A stretch of DNA of 37,806 bases from a virus. The translations under genes and the position numbers were made by a program. Positions 16,597-24,356 of this stretch are shown in pieces (position 1 is the stretch's first letter; every line of letters begins with the position of its first letter). The notes under the pieces are model-generated. The model made no database searches and was not told the origin of the DNA. It saw nothing but the letters and a program-made list of their open reading frames with translations. The stretch covers positions 1-37,806 of the IMG/VR virus record IMGVR_UViG_3300042907_001071, one strand, 5' to 3'.

Positions 16597-17766
16597 ATGG
16601 ACATTCCAATGCCACCTGTATTACAAGCCAGATCAATGGCTGATTACATGAAAGAATATGCTGATGCCAATAGCAGCGTGCAACAAAATCAAATGAACGC
16701 GCTTAAGCTACAACGTGCGCCTCAAGACTTTGCTAGGCAAGATAGAGCTGATCAGATTGAAATGGATGATGCTGACAATAAGCAAACCCAACAAAAGGTC
16801 ATGCTCGGCAGTGGCATGGCTAAAGCGGTTTTAACGCAATCAAATGCCCAAGCTAAAGCACAGGGCATACCGGAGGGTTCGCCAGAATACGATCAGATTG
16901 TTAATCAAGTCGGGCATATTTACGCACCTCATTTATCAAAGGTGTTTGGCAAAGAATACGATCCTAATACGCCTATTGATATTAATGCGATAAGGACACT
17001 AGCGGCTTATGATAGCGAGCCGAAGCATAGTCAAGCGGACATAGATTATGAGGTTGCCAAGCAAGAAGCGTTGTTTCCCAAGAATTTAGAATTAGCAGCA
17101 GCTAGAGCTGATGCAACAAGACCACCCGTTAGTTGGAGTTCAGCCCAAGACGGTGCTTATCAAGTTAATCCGCAAACAGGAGAAACTCGTCAGACTGGAT
17201 TGCCACCAAAACAGGCAGAGCCAAAGCCATTGCAAGAATGGATGGTTAAACAAGCCGATTTTGGCAATAGATCAGTTGAAGCAAACGATATTATTAGTAA
17301 CATAGGAAAAGACTACTCGACCATTGCCACATCAATGTCAAAAGGCGTTGAGGATATACCTTTGGTAGGGATGGCGGCTAATGCTTCAATTAGCCCAAAT
17401 GACAGAAGTATAATTCAAGCGCAAAGGCAGTTTATTAATTCCACGCTGCGACGTGAATCAGGCGCTGCTATTGGCAAAGATGAGTTTGAAAACGCACAAA
17501 AACAATATTTTCCAATGCCTAATGATGATGATGTAACCTTGGCGCAAAAAGCACAAGCAAGGGCAACGGTTATTAAGGGATTGGCTAATGGGCTGCCTGA
17601 CGAACTTTTGCCACAAAGCAGGATGCCGGTTGGAAATGAAAATATACAAATAGATATGAAGCACCCAGAAAACCTTACAGCAGAAGATAGGGCGGCATTG
17701 CAAGCAGATGTTGATAAAGAAAAAGCAAAGCCAAAAGGAAAGCTAAAGTTTTTGGGGTTTGAATAA
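16597..17766 (+). CDS. Putative ejection/internal virion protein, 389 aa
   Basis: AAGG precedes ATG 16597. The N-terminal 80 residues are Gln/Asp-rich and helical. The middle is Pro-rich with a conserved-looking PVSWSSAQDGAYQVNPQTGE stretch. The C-terminal part has IQAQRQFINSTLRRESGAA and KDEFENAQKQYFPMPNDD (about 270-310), a block I recognise from internal virion proteins of other short-tailed phages. It is followed directly by the 622-residue protein, with which it probably forms the ejection complex. There is no peptidoglycan hydrolase motif. Confidence 0.65.
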   Translation: MDIPMPPVLQARSMADYMKEYADANSSVQQNQMNALKLQRAPQDFARQDRADQIEMDDADNKQTQQKVMLGSGMAKAVLTQSNAQAKAQGIPEGSPEYDQIVNQVGHIYAPHLSKVFGKEYDPNTPIDINAIRTLAAYDSEPKHSQADIDYEVAKQEALFPKNLELAAARADATRPPVSWSSAQDGAYQVNPQTGETRQTGLPPKQAEPKPLQEWMVKQADFGNRSVEANDIISNIGKDYSTIATSMSKGVEDIPLVGMAANASISPNDRSIIQAQRQFINSTLRRESGAAIGKDEFENAQKQYFPMPNDDDVTLAQKAQARATVIKGLANGLPDELLPQSRMPVGNENIQIDMKHPENLTAEDRAALQADVDKEKAKPKGKLKFLGFE

Positions 17767-19634
17767 TGAAAGTCGCAAAGTTTCAATTCCCTGATGGCAA
17801 GGTGGGTAAGTTTGAAGTGCCTGATGATTATGATGAAGCTAGAGCGCAGTCAGAAATAGAAGCGCAAGTGTATGGAAAGCCAGTGCAACATCCTGAGACA
17901 TTAAGTCGTATAGCTGGACTTGGTGGCAGGGCGTTGTTAGAGGGTGTTGCATCCGTACCAGGTGGGCTATATAACACAGTCAGTGCTTTAGGAAATATCG
18001 GCTCTCCTACCAATAAGCCAGTTACCCCATTAACGCCACCAGAAAGCATAGATACTCAAAAATACGGCACTAATCTAGCTGATTATTTTAATATGCCCAC
18101 CGCAGAGGGTGGTGAGAAGATTCCAATGGAGATGGCTAGAACAGCATCCAGCTTTGCGGTTCCTTTAAGCATTGCAAGTAAGTTAAAAGGAATACCTTCT
18201 CTTGCATCTAAAATCATTGGCTCCAATGCTCCTATACAGACAGCAACAACAGCGGCCATAAGTAAAGGTGCAAGCGAGGTTGCAAAAGATCGCGGCGCTT
18301 CTCCAATAACTCAAGCGGTTATAGGTGCTGGTGCTGGAATGGGTAGTGGTAGCTTAATGAGTATGGCGGCGCCTACTGCAAGAACAGGTGTTAGAGTTGC
18401 ACAAAGCGTAGGCGGTTATTTAGAGCCATTAGCAGGGAGAACATTAAATCGACAAGCTGGGAATGAGGCTGAGACAGTACAAAGATTACTTGAGCAAGGG
18501 GATATTTCAGGCGTAAATCCAATTAGAGATTTTAAGGCTAGGTCGTCCGATATAGCTGGAAATGCTGGCATATCTGGGTTGGCAAGGTTTGTTGAGAATG
18601 ACCCAACATCATCATCATTACTAAGTGAAAGGTCATTTAATAATGCTAAAGCCTTAAAAGATTATGCAAATAAAGCAGTAGGCACTGATTCAAGATTGGC
18701 AAGAAAACAAGACTACTTAAAAAGCCTTGTAACCACAGAATCTATGCCAATGCGAGAAAGGAACTTACCCGTTAATACCGATAATGTCATTGCTTCATTA
18801 CAAAGCTCAATAGCAAAGCACCAAGGAAATCCAGCTATTGTTGATGGATTAGAAGCGGCTTTAGAAAAAATACCTAATGGCGATGTTGGTTTTAATGAAG
18901 TTTATAACTTTAAGCAATACATAGATGATGCGCTTAGGGGTAAATTTGACGACCCCAAGTCTATGCAGATTGCAAAAGCAGGCCACGCTTTAGGTTATGT
19001 AAAAAAAGAATTAGCCAACTCGCTGACACAAACAGAGCCAGAGTTTGAGAAGTTTTTAAAGTCACAAGCCATTGGTGTTAGGCAGTTAACCCAATCAAAA
19101 GAGGCTAAAAAATTATTGGCAGATGCTACAAATAAAACCAGTATTGTCAGCAATAGATCCGGCAGTCAGGAAGAAGTATTTCCTTTCTCAGCAGCATCAT
19201 TAAAAGGTAAAACGCTTAATGAAAAGCTAATGGGAAAACTATCGCCCAATCAAAAAGCAATTATAGAAAACACATCAAGAGCCGCTACCGCTGGCACTAG
19301 AGGCGCTCAGGGCATGGCTAAAGGTTCAAACACCATGCAGAACATGAAAATGAATGAAATGATTGCTGATGATGTAACTAGAGCATTGCTAGGTACTGAT
19401 ATTAAAGATAAGCCTGGATTGCTTTCTAATATAGCAAGACCATTAACCAGAGGTATTTCAAACGTATCAGGGCGCACAAATGAAATTGCCGACATCTTGG
19501 CAAGGGCTGAACTTGATCCTGCTTATGCAGCAAGTTTAATGAAAAAATACAAATTATCAGGGCCGATTGACATGAGTACATCAGCAGGACGAGCGGCTTT
19601 ATATGGCGCTCTAAATCAATCTAACAGACGATAA
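17766..19634 (+). CDS. Large putative ejection protein, 622 aa
   Basis: The gene starts on the last base of the previous one. Residues 1-40 (KVAKFQFPDGKVGKFEVPDD) form a short beta domain often seen at the start of large phage internal proteins. Hydrophobic Ala/Gly-rich segments follow (about 50-75, 125-160 and 185-205), then a long helical remainder. Position and composition fit the third P22-type ejection protein (gp16/gp20-like), which travels into the cell with the DNA. No transglycosylase or enzyme motif is visible. Local composition is AT-rich compared with the coat gene. Confidence 0.65.
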   Translation: MKVAKFQFPDGKVGKFEVPDDYDEARAQSEIEAQVYGKPVQHPETLSRIAGLGGRALLEGVASVPGGLYNTVSALGNIGSPTNKPVTPLTPPESIDTQKYGTNLADYFNMPTAEGGEKIPMEMARTASSFAVPLSIASKLKGIPSLASKIIGSNAPIQTATTAAISKGASEVAKDRGASPITQAVIGAGAGMGSGSLMSMAAPTARTGVRVAQSVGGYLEPLAGRTLNRQAGNEAETVQRLLEQGDISGVNPIRDFKARSSDIAGNAGISGLARFVENDPTSSSLLSERSFNNAKALKDYANKAVGTDSRLARKQDYLKSLVTTESMPMRERNLPVNTDNVIASLQSSIAKHQGNPAIVDGLEAALEKIPNGDVGFNEVYNFKQYIDDALRGKFDDPKSMQIAKAGHALGYVKKELANSLTQTEPEFEKFLKSQAIGVRQLTQSKEAKKLLADATNKTSIVSNRSGSQEEVFPFSAASLKGKTLNEKLMGKLSPNQKAIIENTSRAATAGTRGAQGMAKGSNTMQNMKMNEMIADDVTRALLGTDIKDKPGLLSNIARPLTRGISNVSGRTNEIADILARAELDPAYAASLMKKYKLSGPIDMSTSAGRAALYGALNQSNRR

Positions 19635-19649
19635 ATTAACCATTCATAA

Positions 19650-19661
19650 CGTCGGGAGACG
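19650..19661 (+). promoter_or_regulatory. Shine-Dalgarno hairpin, copy 3 (tail fibre gene)
   Basis: CGTC-GGGA-GACG with GGGA loop, two bases before ATG 19664. Identical to copy 2 over 12 bases although the flanking sequence differs, which indicates that the element itself is what is conserved. Confidence 0.6.
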
Positions 19662-19663
19662 AC

Positions 19664-21322
19664 ATGACCGTAAAACTTGCACCAATTTTCAACGATGCCC
19701 AGCTTGATGACAGCGGATTGCCTTTATCGGGTGGTCTATTAACCTGGTATCAGGCGAGTAGTAGCACAGAATCTGTTACTTATACCGATAGCGCTGGTTA
19801 TGTACCGCAATCTAGCCCTATTGTGTTAAATGCGCGTGGTGAGCCTGATTATCCTATCTGGTTGACAACCGGGATTAATTACAAAGCGGTGCTGTCAGAT
19901 AGCACAGGCACCGTCATTAGAATAGTTGATAACTTGAGTGGTGTAAATGATACCAGCGCGCCTATTATCTCAGAGTGGGTGTTATTCACAGGTACTGCAG
20001 CCTATATTAGCGCAACATCATTTAGCGTAGTCGGTGACCAGACGAGCGTATTTACCGCGTCGCGCCGGGTAAAGGCGTCAGTATCGGGCGGTGTTTGTTA
20101 TGCGACGATCACAACTGCTGTTTATGCGTCGAGCAAAACAACGGTTACTATTGTAAATGATTCAGTAACACTAGATGCGGGCATGAGTTCAGCCTACTAT
20201 GGCTTTATTGATCCTACGCATCCAAGCTTTAACACGGCTGTATCGAGCTATGCGGCTACATCAGGATCATCGGGAACTTGCTCTGGTAATTCAGCTACTG
20301 CGACTACATCGGGAACTTGCTCTGGTAACTCAGTGACAGCGACTACAGCGGGAGCGTGTTCAGGCAATGCGGCTACAGCGACTACCTTTTCTGGCAACAC
20401 AACAAATTGGGCAACGCTTAGAACAACAGCTGTTGCTAATATGATGGGCTGGAAGAACTATGGTAATGGCCATGTTGTTTTTGATGCCTCTGCTGGAACT
20501 GCTCCTGACGGAACTGCGGCAAACAACACAAACCCAACTAATACATGGGTTGCAACGTATCCAACATTAATGGGTTGGAATGGTTCTACCACCTATGGTG
20601 TTCGTGTCGATAGTGCAAGGTTGGCAGATAGCGCCACTACAGCTACTACTGCTACTAATGCTGCTAATGCTACTAATGCTACTAACGCAGGGTATGCTAC
20701 CAGTGCTGGAACTTGTACAGGTAATTCAGCTACTGCTACAACTGCAACCAACGCTACAAATGCCAGTTATGCTACTTACGCTACAGATGCCGATGGGTCT
20801 TTTGTAATTTCTACGGCAACCCCTACCGCAACGCTGTATATAACTAGGACAAATGTAGATGGAACTTCAAATATTCAATTAACTAGTGGAAATGCTTCTG
20901 CTGGTAATACATATACCGCAAAGATAAGTAAAACTGCTGCTAATGGGGCGCTTACTGTTACCAACAATTCTGCAACAGGTGTGCAGTTGACCGCAGGGAA
21001 TAACACATGGACTGCGTTATCTGACGAGCGGCTAAAAGATATTATAGAACCTATAGAAAATGCGATAGAAAAAATCATCACACTAAACCCAGTAATTGGT
21101 AAATATAAAACAGATGAAGTTAATATTCGTAGATCTTTTTTAATCGCACAAGATGTTGAAAAAGTTTTTCCAGAAGCAATATCATATTCAAAAATATATG
21201 ACGATAATGATAAAACAGACGATATAGATTATATGAATTTGGCATATACGGATTTAGTTCCCCTTTTAGTCAAAGCTGTTCAAGAACTATCCGCAAAAGT
21301 AACCGCATTAGAGGTGCTGTGA
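19664..21322 (+). CDS. Tail fibre/spike with C-terminal self-cleaving chaperone (peptidase S74), 552 aa
   Basis: Residues 1-100 are a virion-anchoring domain of a type common in phage spikes (LDDSGLPLSGGLLTWYQA, then SPIVLNARGEPDYPIWLTTG). The middle is very rich in Ala, Thr, Asn, Gly and Ser, with short repeats (SGTCSGNSATATT and ATNATNA types), probably a fibrous shaft. The C-terminus from ALSDERLKDI (S453) to the end is an intramolecular chaperone of the endosialidase/S74 family, which trimerises the fibre and then cuts itself off before the conserved Ser-Asp. FLIAQDVEKVFPEAI supports this. It is the main candidate for receptor binding. Confidence 0.85.
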   Translation: MTVKLAPIFNDAQLDDSGLPLSGGLLTWYQASSSTESVTYTDSAGYVPQSSPIVLNARGEPDYPIWLTTGINYKAVLSDSTGTVIRIVDNLSGVNDTSAPIISEWVLFTGTAAYISATSFSVVGDQTSVFTASRRVKASVSGGVCYATITTAVYASSKTTVTIVNDSVTLDAGMSSAYYGFIDPTHPSFNTAVSSYAATSGSSGTCSGNSATATTSGTCSGNSVTATTAGACSGNAATATTFSGNTTNWATLRTTAVANMMGWKNYGNGHVVFDASAGTAPDGTAANNTNPTNTWVATYPTLMGWNGSTTYGVRVDSARLADSATTATTATNAANATNATNAGYATSAGTCTGNSATATTATNATNASYATYATDADGSFVISTATPTATLYITRTNVDGTSNIQLTSGNASAGNTYTAKISKTAANGALTVTNNSATGVQLTAGNNTWTALSDERLKDIIEPIENAIEKIITLNPVIGKYKTDEVNIRRSFLIAQDVEKVFPEAISYSKIYDDNDKTDDIDYMNLAYTDLVPLLVKAVQELSAKVTALEVL

Positions 21323-21525
21323 TGGCTAAGTTACTAGGCGTTTTTATCTGGCTAAAGCAGAACTTACAACAGCCCGGCACGATGGCGTCACTTGCTGCGG
21401 TTTGTGCGATGGTTGGTGTTAAAGTCGATGCTGGCTTGGTTCAGGATTGGCTGAATACTTTAACCTTAGTATTCGGTGCGTTGGGGTTCTTTTTGCAGCC
21501 AGCGCAACCATTAACAAAGGTATAA
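21322..21525 (+). CDS. Putative holin-like small membrane protein, 67 aa
   Basis: ATG 21322 overlaps the fibre stop (TGATG); GTG 21319 is also in frame. The protein has a short basic start (MAKLLGVFIWLKQNL) and two hydrophobic stretches, about 21-34 (MASLAAVCAMVGV) and 42-60 (WLNTLTLVFGALGFFL), separated by a polar turn. This is the shape of a small two-segment holin, and it opens the cassette that ends with the lysozyme. No specific holin family is recognised, and the gene at 21887 is a competing candidate. Confidence 0.5.
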   Translation: MAKLLGVFIWLKQNLQQPGTMASLAAVCAMVGVKVDAGLVQDWLNTLTLVFGALGFFLQPAQPLTKV

Positions 21526-21680
21526 TAGCGTTAAGCCTATTGGTGTTATGTGGGTGTTCAGCGCATTATTCTTGTGGCCCAACCATAGCGCCCTTAGACG
21601 GGATTTATCAACTTAAACCAGATGGCTTGATGCTGTCAATTTACTGTCGGGAGACAGCATATGAAAAAATCTCTTATTAG
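21447..21680 (+). CDS. Possible small lipoprotein (spanin-like), start uncertain
   Basis: This frame encodes a good lipoprotein signal: NKGIIALSLLVLCGCSAHY, with a hydrophobic core and Cys in the context L-C-G-C. SCGPTIAPLDGIYQLKPDG follows, and it ends by overlapping the next gene by 20 bases. There is no ATG near the signal; TTG 21447 is the farthest open start, giving an extended N-terminus, while rarer starts (for example ATA behind AAAGG near 21520) would give a normal lipoprotein. Outer-membrane lipoproteins in lysis cassettes are often o-spanins, but this one lacks the usual proline-rich region. Confidence 0.35.
   Translation: MAEYFNLSIRCVGVLFAASATINKGIIALSLLVLCGCSAHYSCGPTIAPLDGIYQLKPDGLMLSIYCRETAYEKISY
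21645..21656 (+). promoter_or_regulatory. Shine-Dalgarno hairpin, copy 4 (lysis cassette gene)
   Basis: TGTC-GGGA-GACA, extended to five pairs by C21644 and G21657, stands four bases before ATG 21661. It lies inside the reading frame of the lipoprotein candidate, so translation of that frame would have to melt it. Confidence 0.6.
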
Positions 21681-21894
21681 TTTCTTAGCAAAACTTTTGC
21701 TCGGTGGATCTCTCTGGAACGATGCAAAAAGGTTAGTTCTTGATGCAACCGGTGCTACTCATTTAACAGGTGCTGAAAAACATCAGCGCGTTGTTGATGA
21801 TCTTCGTCAACTATTTGGCAATCTAGCAACACTTACACTCGATACCGCTGCCCAACTCGCTGCACAATGGGCATTAGGTGCTAAAAATGGCTGA
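21661..21894 (+). CDS. Small lysis-cassette protein of unknown function, 77 aa
   Basis: The start lies behind SD hairpin copy 4. The protein has an amphipathic, weakly hydrophobic start (MKKSLISFLAKLLLGGSLW), a soluble centre (HLTGAEKHQRVVDDLRQLFG) and a hydrophobic end (TLTLDTAAQLAAQWALGA). I associate this layout with small conserved proteins next to phage holin genes, but no biochemical role is known to me. It overlaps the following gene by eight bases if that gene starts at ATG 21887. Confidence 0.5.
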   Translation: MKKSLISFLAKLLLGGSLWNDAKRLVLDATGATHLTGAEKHQRVVDDLRQLFGNLATLTLDTAAQLAAQWALGAKNG

Positions 21895-22093
21895 CCCAGA
21901 CTTTCTCATGACCATTATCGGCATCCTAGTATCAATCTTAATTGTAATCATTGGCTGGATAGGTAGTCGAATTTATGAGCAGTTAGGTGAGATTAATATA
22001 ACGCTAACAAATATAGATAGGGAGCTTCGGCAGGAGCTGTCGAGAATCGACACCAGGCTAACTGTCGTTGAAACAAAGATTGGGCGGGTATGA
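21887..22093 (+). CDS. Membrane protein with one TM and coiled coil (holin accessory or i-spanin-like), 68 aa
   Basis: I use ATG 21887; GTG 21878 is nine bases upstream in frame. One strong membrane segment (FLMTIIGILVSILIVIIGWIG, about residues 5-25 in part) is followed by a charged coiled coil (NITLTNIDRELRQELSR, then IDTRLTVVETKIGRV). An N-terminal anchor with a helical tail is the plan of an inner-membrane spanin or of XhlA-type holin helpers, though it is short for a spanin. Its TGA overlaps the lysozyme ATG, tying it to lysis. Confidence 0.5.
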   Translation: MADPDFLMTIIGILVSILIVIIGWIGSRIYEQLGEINITLTNIDRELRQELSRIDTRLTVVETKIGRV

Positions 22094-22539
22094 ATTTAAT
22101 CGAGCGCATTAAAAAAGACGAGGGGTTTTCGGCTACTGTCTATAAATGCCCCAGTGGATTTTCAACCATTGCTTATGGGTATAACCTGGATGCAAACCCG
22201 CTGCGATTAAGCACATTAGAGATTGCCCACGCTCATACGAAAGGTATGCCGCAACATGAGGGTGAGAGACTGCTTAAATTGATGATTGATAATATTGAAA
22301 AAGACTTATCTGAAAAGTTAAGTTTCTGGGCTGATCTTGATAGCATTCGGAAAGATGTATTAATTAATATGGCTTATAACTTGGGTGTGGTTGGGTTGCT
22401 TAAATTTAAAATGACGCTTAATCACATTGGTAAGGGTGAGTACACACAAGCGGCTGATTGCATGATAAAAAGCTTATGGGCAAAACAGGTAAAAAGCCGA
22501 GCTGTTAGATTAGCCCGGCTGATGGAATTTGGCGTTTAA
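22090..22539 (+). CDS. Endolysin, T4-type lysozyme (GH24), with Cys in the Asp20 position
   Basis: The 149-residue protein aligns by eye with T4 lysozyme: MNLIERIKKDEGF gives catalytic E11, and FSTIAYGYN gives T26. Between them T4 has D20, but here YKCPSGF has C20. It cleaves peptidoglycan glycan strands to free progeny. There is no signal or SAR segment, so it needs a holin. Later motifs (LINMAYNLGVVGLLKFKMTL, in parts) match the family, and the length is about that of T4 lysozyme. The stop overlaps by four bases the convergent gene on the other strand. Confidence 0.9.
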   Translation: MNLIERIKKDEGFSATVYKCPSGFSTIAYGYNLDANPLRLSTLEIAHAHTKGMPQHEGERLLKLMIDNIEKDLSEKLSFWADLDSIRKDVLINMAYNLGVVGLLKFKMTLNHIGKGEYTQAADCMIKSLWAKQVKSRAVRLARLMEFGV

Positions 22540-22826
22540 TTATTAAAACCATTATTCGTATCGACAACAATAGGCGCTTGTGTAGCAGCATAAGGGTTAT
22601 TTGGCGAGCTATTGCTGTACTGGCTGCCATACTTGCCATAAGGGTTATTAATGGAGTCAGGACTGTACTGGCTACCATAACGCCCATACGGATTATTAGT
22701 TGAATTAGGTGCGTATTGGCTACCACCTAATTGCCCCAAGTATTTGCCGGTTTGCGGATCGACAATATCAACCGCAAGCGCTGAACTGGTTAATAAAATA
22801 AGTGTTAATGCAATTAGTGTTTTCAT
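22536..22826 (-). CDS. Small secreted protein with NNPYG repeats, 96 aa
   Basis: A clear signal peptide (MKTLIALTLILLTSSALA) is followed by VDIVDPQTGKYLGQLGGS and three 16-residue repeats: QYAPNSTNNPYGRYGS, QYSPDSINNPYGKYGS and QYSNSSPNNPYAATQA. The exported part is polar, Tyr/Asn/Gly/Ser-rich and without catalytic residues. AGGAATCACT precedes the ATG, nine bases after the integrase stop, so it is likely cotranscribed with the integrase. It is not a phage structural or replication gene; it looks like a lysogenic-conversion gene of host origin acting in the periplasm or outside. The precise function is unknown. Confidence 0.7.
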   Translation of the reverse strand: MKTLIALTLILLTSSALAVDIVDPQTGKYLGQLGGSQYAPNSTNNPYGRYGSQYSPDSINNPYGKYGSQYSNSSPNNPYAATQAPIVVDTNNGFNN

Positions 22827-22835
22827 AGTGATTCC

Positions 22836-23837
22836 TTAATCTATATCTTCGGGTTTGATGTGGGTATAGCGTTCTAATGTTTTCCAGTTTCGGTGCAATG
22901 TAAATTGTTGCACCTCTTGAATCTGATATGTTCTAAAAAGCCGAGTCGCAGCCGCATGACGTAAATCATGAAAGTGTAAATCGGTTATACCAAGTAATTT
23001 GCAGGCTCTTTCAAACGATGTACTGATAGAGCCTGAATTGTATGGAAAAATATAAATACTTTTGACTGGCTGGGCGCATACAATCTTCCAGGCTGATTTT
23101 TCATACTTGAAGCGCAAATGATTACCTTTCTTTTTGCGCGGATCTTTTGCATCCCTGACCATACCAGTCTGTCTTTCGTTGTTGTTATCATTCCACTCTA
23201 GTCGGGTAATCTCAGACACACGACGAGCTGAAAAATAAGCAAACCAGATTAAATCCTTCATAGGTATTCTGGATTTGCTGTGGTTAAAAAAACGTGTCAG
23301 CTTCAGCATTTCAACCCATGTTGGTAGTCGTGTTCTTTTATCTGACTTGGCAACTAGATTATGCTTATTTAAAATAACATAAGCTTTTTCAAATACACTC
23401 GCATCATAATCAAAACCAACTACAGCACCCATTGTCAATAAAATGCTTTTTAACCAGATTACGTCATTCCCAACGGTCTGCGGTTTAGCTTCTTTATTAC
23501 GCTCAACACAATGCTCAATAATATCGGTTGCCGTTAGTTTATCAATCGTAATAGCCGCTATTGGATATTTCTTTAAGCGTTCGATGTCATAGTTTTTAGA
23601 GCGCCCATAATTATGAGCAAACTTTGCTTGGTATAGGTCGATAACATCAGAAATAATATGTGTTGATTTCTCGCCATGAACTTCTGCACGTTCAACTTCT
23701 TTACGCCTTTTTTCTGCCCAGTCGATGCAGAGTTGGCGAGTTGAAAAGGTTTTACTTTCGCGTTTACCGCCAAGCGATATGAAGATCCTGTATGATGTCG
23801 AGCCATCACGATTCTTTATTTTTGTAGGTAAAGCCAT
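22836..23837 (-). CDS. int: Tyrosine recombinase integrase
   Basis: The 333-residue protein has an N-terminal arm-binding region, a SAM-like core-binding domain (about 60-160) and a C-terminal catalytic domain. The active-site residues are visible: R206 (SARRVSEI), a Lys near 231-235, H290-x-x-R293 (HDLRH), H315 (LHRNW) and the nucleophile Y324 (ERYTHI). It integrates and excises the prophage at attP. There is no good Shine-Dalgarno before the ATG. Upstream lies a 261-bp gene-free region with repeated elements that probably includes attP. Confidence 0.93.
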   Translation of the reverse strand: MALPTKIKNRDGSTSYRIFISLGGKRESKTFSTRQLCIDWAEKRRKEVERAEVHGEKSTHIISDVIDLYQAKFAHNYGRSKNYDIERLKKYPIAAITIDKLTATDIIEHCVERNKEAKPQTVGNDVIWLKSILLTMGAVVGFDYDASVFEKAYVILNKHNLVAKSDKRTRLPTWVEMLKLTRFFNHSKSRIPMKDLIWFAYFSARRVSEITRLEWNDNNNERQTGMVRDAKDPRKKKGNHLRFKYEKSAWKIVCAQPVKSIYIFPYNSGSISTSFERACKLLGITDLHFHDLRHAAATRLFRTYQIQEVQQFTLHRNWKTLERYTHIKPEDID

Positions 23838-23877
23838 AGTTGCACGTTATGAGAATAAAAATGCACGATGAAAAACT

Positions 23878-23897
23878 CATAGTGCATAAATCGTGCA
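23878..23897 (+). repeat. 20-bp direct repeat in the att region, copy 1
   Basis: CATAGTGCATAAATCGTGCA; matches 24072-24091 at 19 of 20 bases. It is followed at once by a third half-copy, CATAGTGCAATAAAT (23899-23913). Confidence 0.8.
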
Positions 23898-24071
23898 GCA
23901 TAGTGCAATAAATAGTTAAAAATGGCAACAAATGATCAAAGATAAACCAACCAACCCCCAGATAACATGCGGTAAAGTCAACAGGACTTTTAGCGTTGCA
24001 CCCATGCTCGATTGGACAGACATAGTTTAATTAATTATTACAATCAACATCTTAACTTTTTTGTTATCGTG

Positions 24072-24091
24072 CATAGTGCATATATCGTGCA
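24072..24091 (+). repeat. 20-bp direct repeat in the att region, copy 2
   Basis: CATAGTGCATATATCGTGCA; 174 bases separate it from copy 1. An extra ATCGTGCA overlaps its left end (24066-24073). Confidence 0.8.
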
Positions 24092-24098
24092 AGCCTTC

Positions 24099-24356
24099 CT
24101 AATTTGCTAGTAAATATTCCTTTTTTGCTTTCTCTTTTACCTTATCAATGTAATTAGCTACGTCCGCAATGTCAGCCACCCATGTTGATTTATTAGAAAC
24201 ACCAATTCTAAAAACAGGGAAGGGGTATTTATTCGTTGCTGCATTGTTTTTTGCAACTAACTCACTATAGCCAAAATACTTTTTACCTAATTCTGTGATC
24301 GGCACATGCGCTGTTCCAAATTCAGCTAACAATCCAAAATAAGTTGATGGTGTCAT
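24099..24356 (-). CDS. PrtN-like (pyocin activator family) small DNA-binding protein, 85 aa
   Basis: The pattern TYFGLLAEFGTAHVPITELG, KKYFGYSELVAKNNA, YPFPVFRIG and WVADIADVANYIDKV follows the PrtN/pyocin activator family: an N-terminal helix, an HTH choosing a 'LxxLG/KKYFG' surface, and a short C-terminal helix. In Pseudomonas, PrtN activates pyocin genes. In prophages, similar proteins sit beside the integrase and may act as an excisionase or recombination-direction factor. Its place next to the att repeats favours that here. The start overlaps the upstream gene by ATGA. Confidence 0.65.
   Translation of the reverse strand: MTPSTYFGLLAEFGTAHVPITELGKKYFGYSELVAKNNAATNKYPFPVFRIGVSNKSTWVADIADVANYIDKVKEKAKKEYLLAN

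Larger units (their letters stand above)
23838..24098. other. Gene-free attachment region (candidate attP with integrase-binding repeats)
   Basis: No reading frame worth calling lies between the integrase start and the PrtN-like stop. The region holds several short repeats: ATCGTGCA at 23890-23897, 24066-24073 and 24084-24091, its complement TGCACGAT at 23862-23869, and CATAGTGCA at 23878, 23899 and 24072. Such repeats on both sides of about 170 bp are what arm-type integrase or excisionase sites look like. The crossover core cannot be named without the host junction, and no tRNA 3' end was recognised. Confidence 0.55.
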
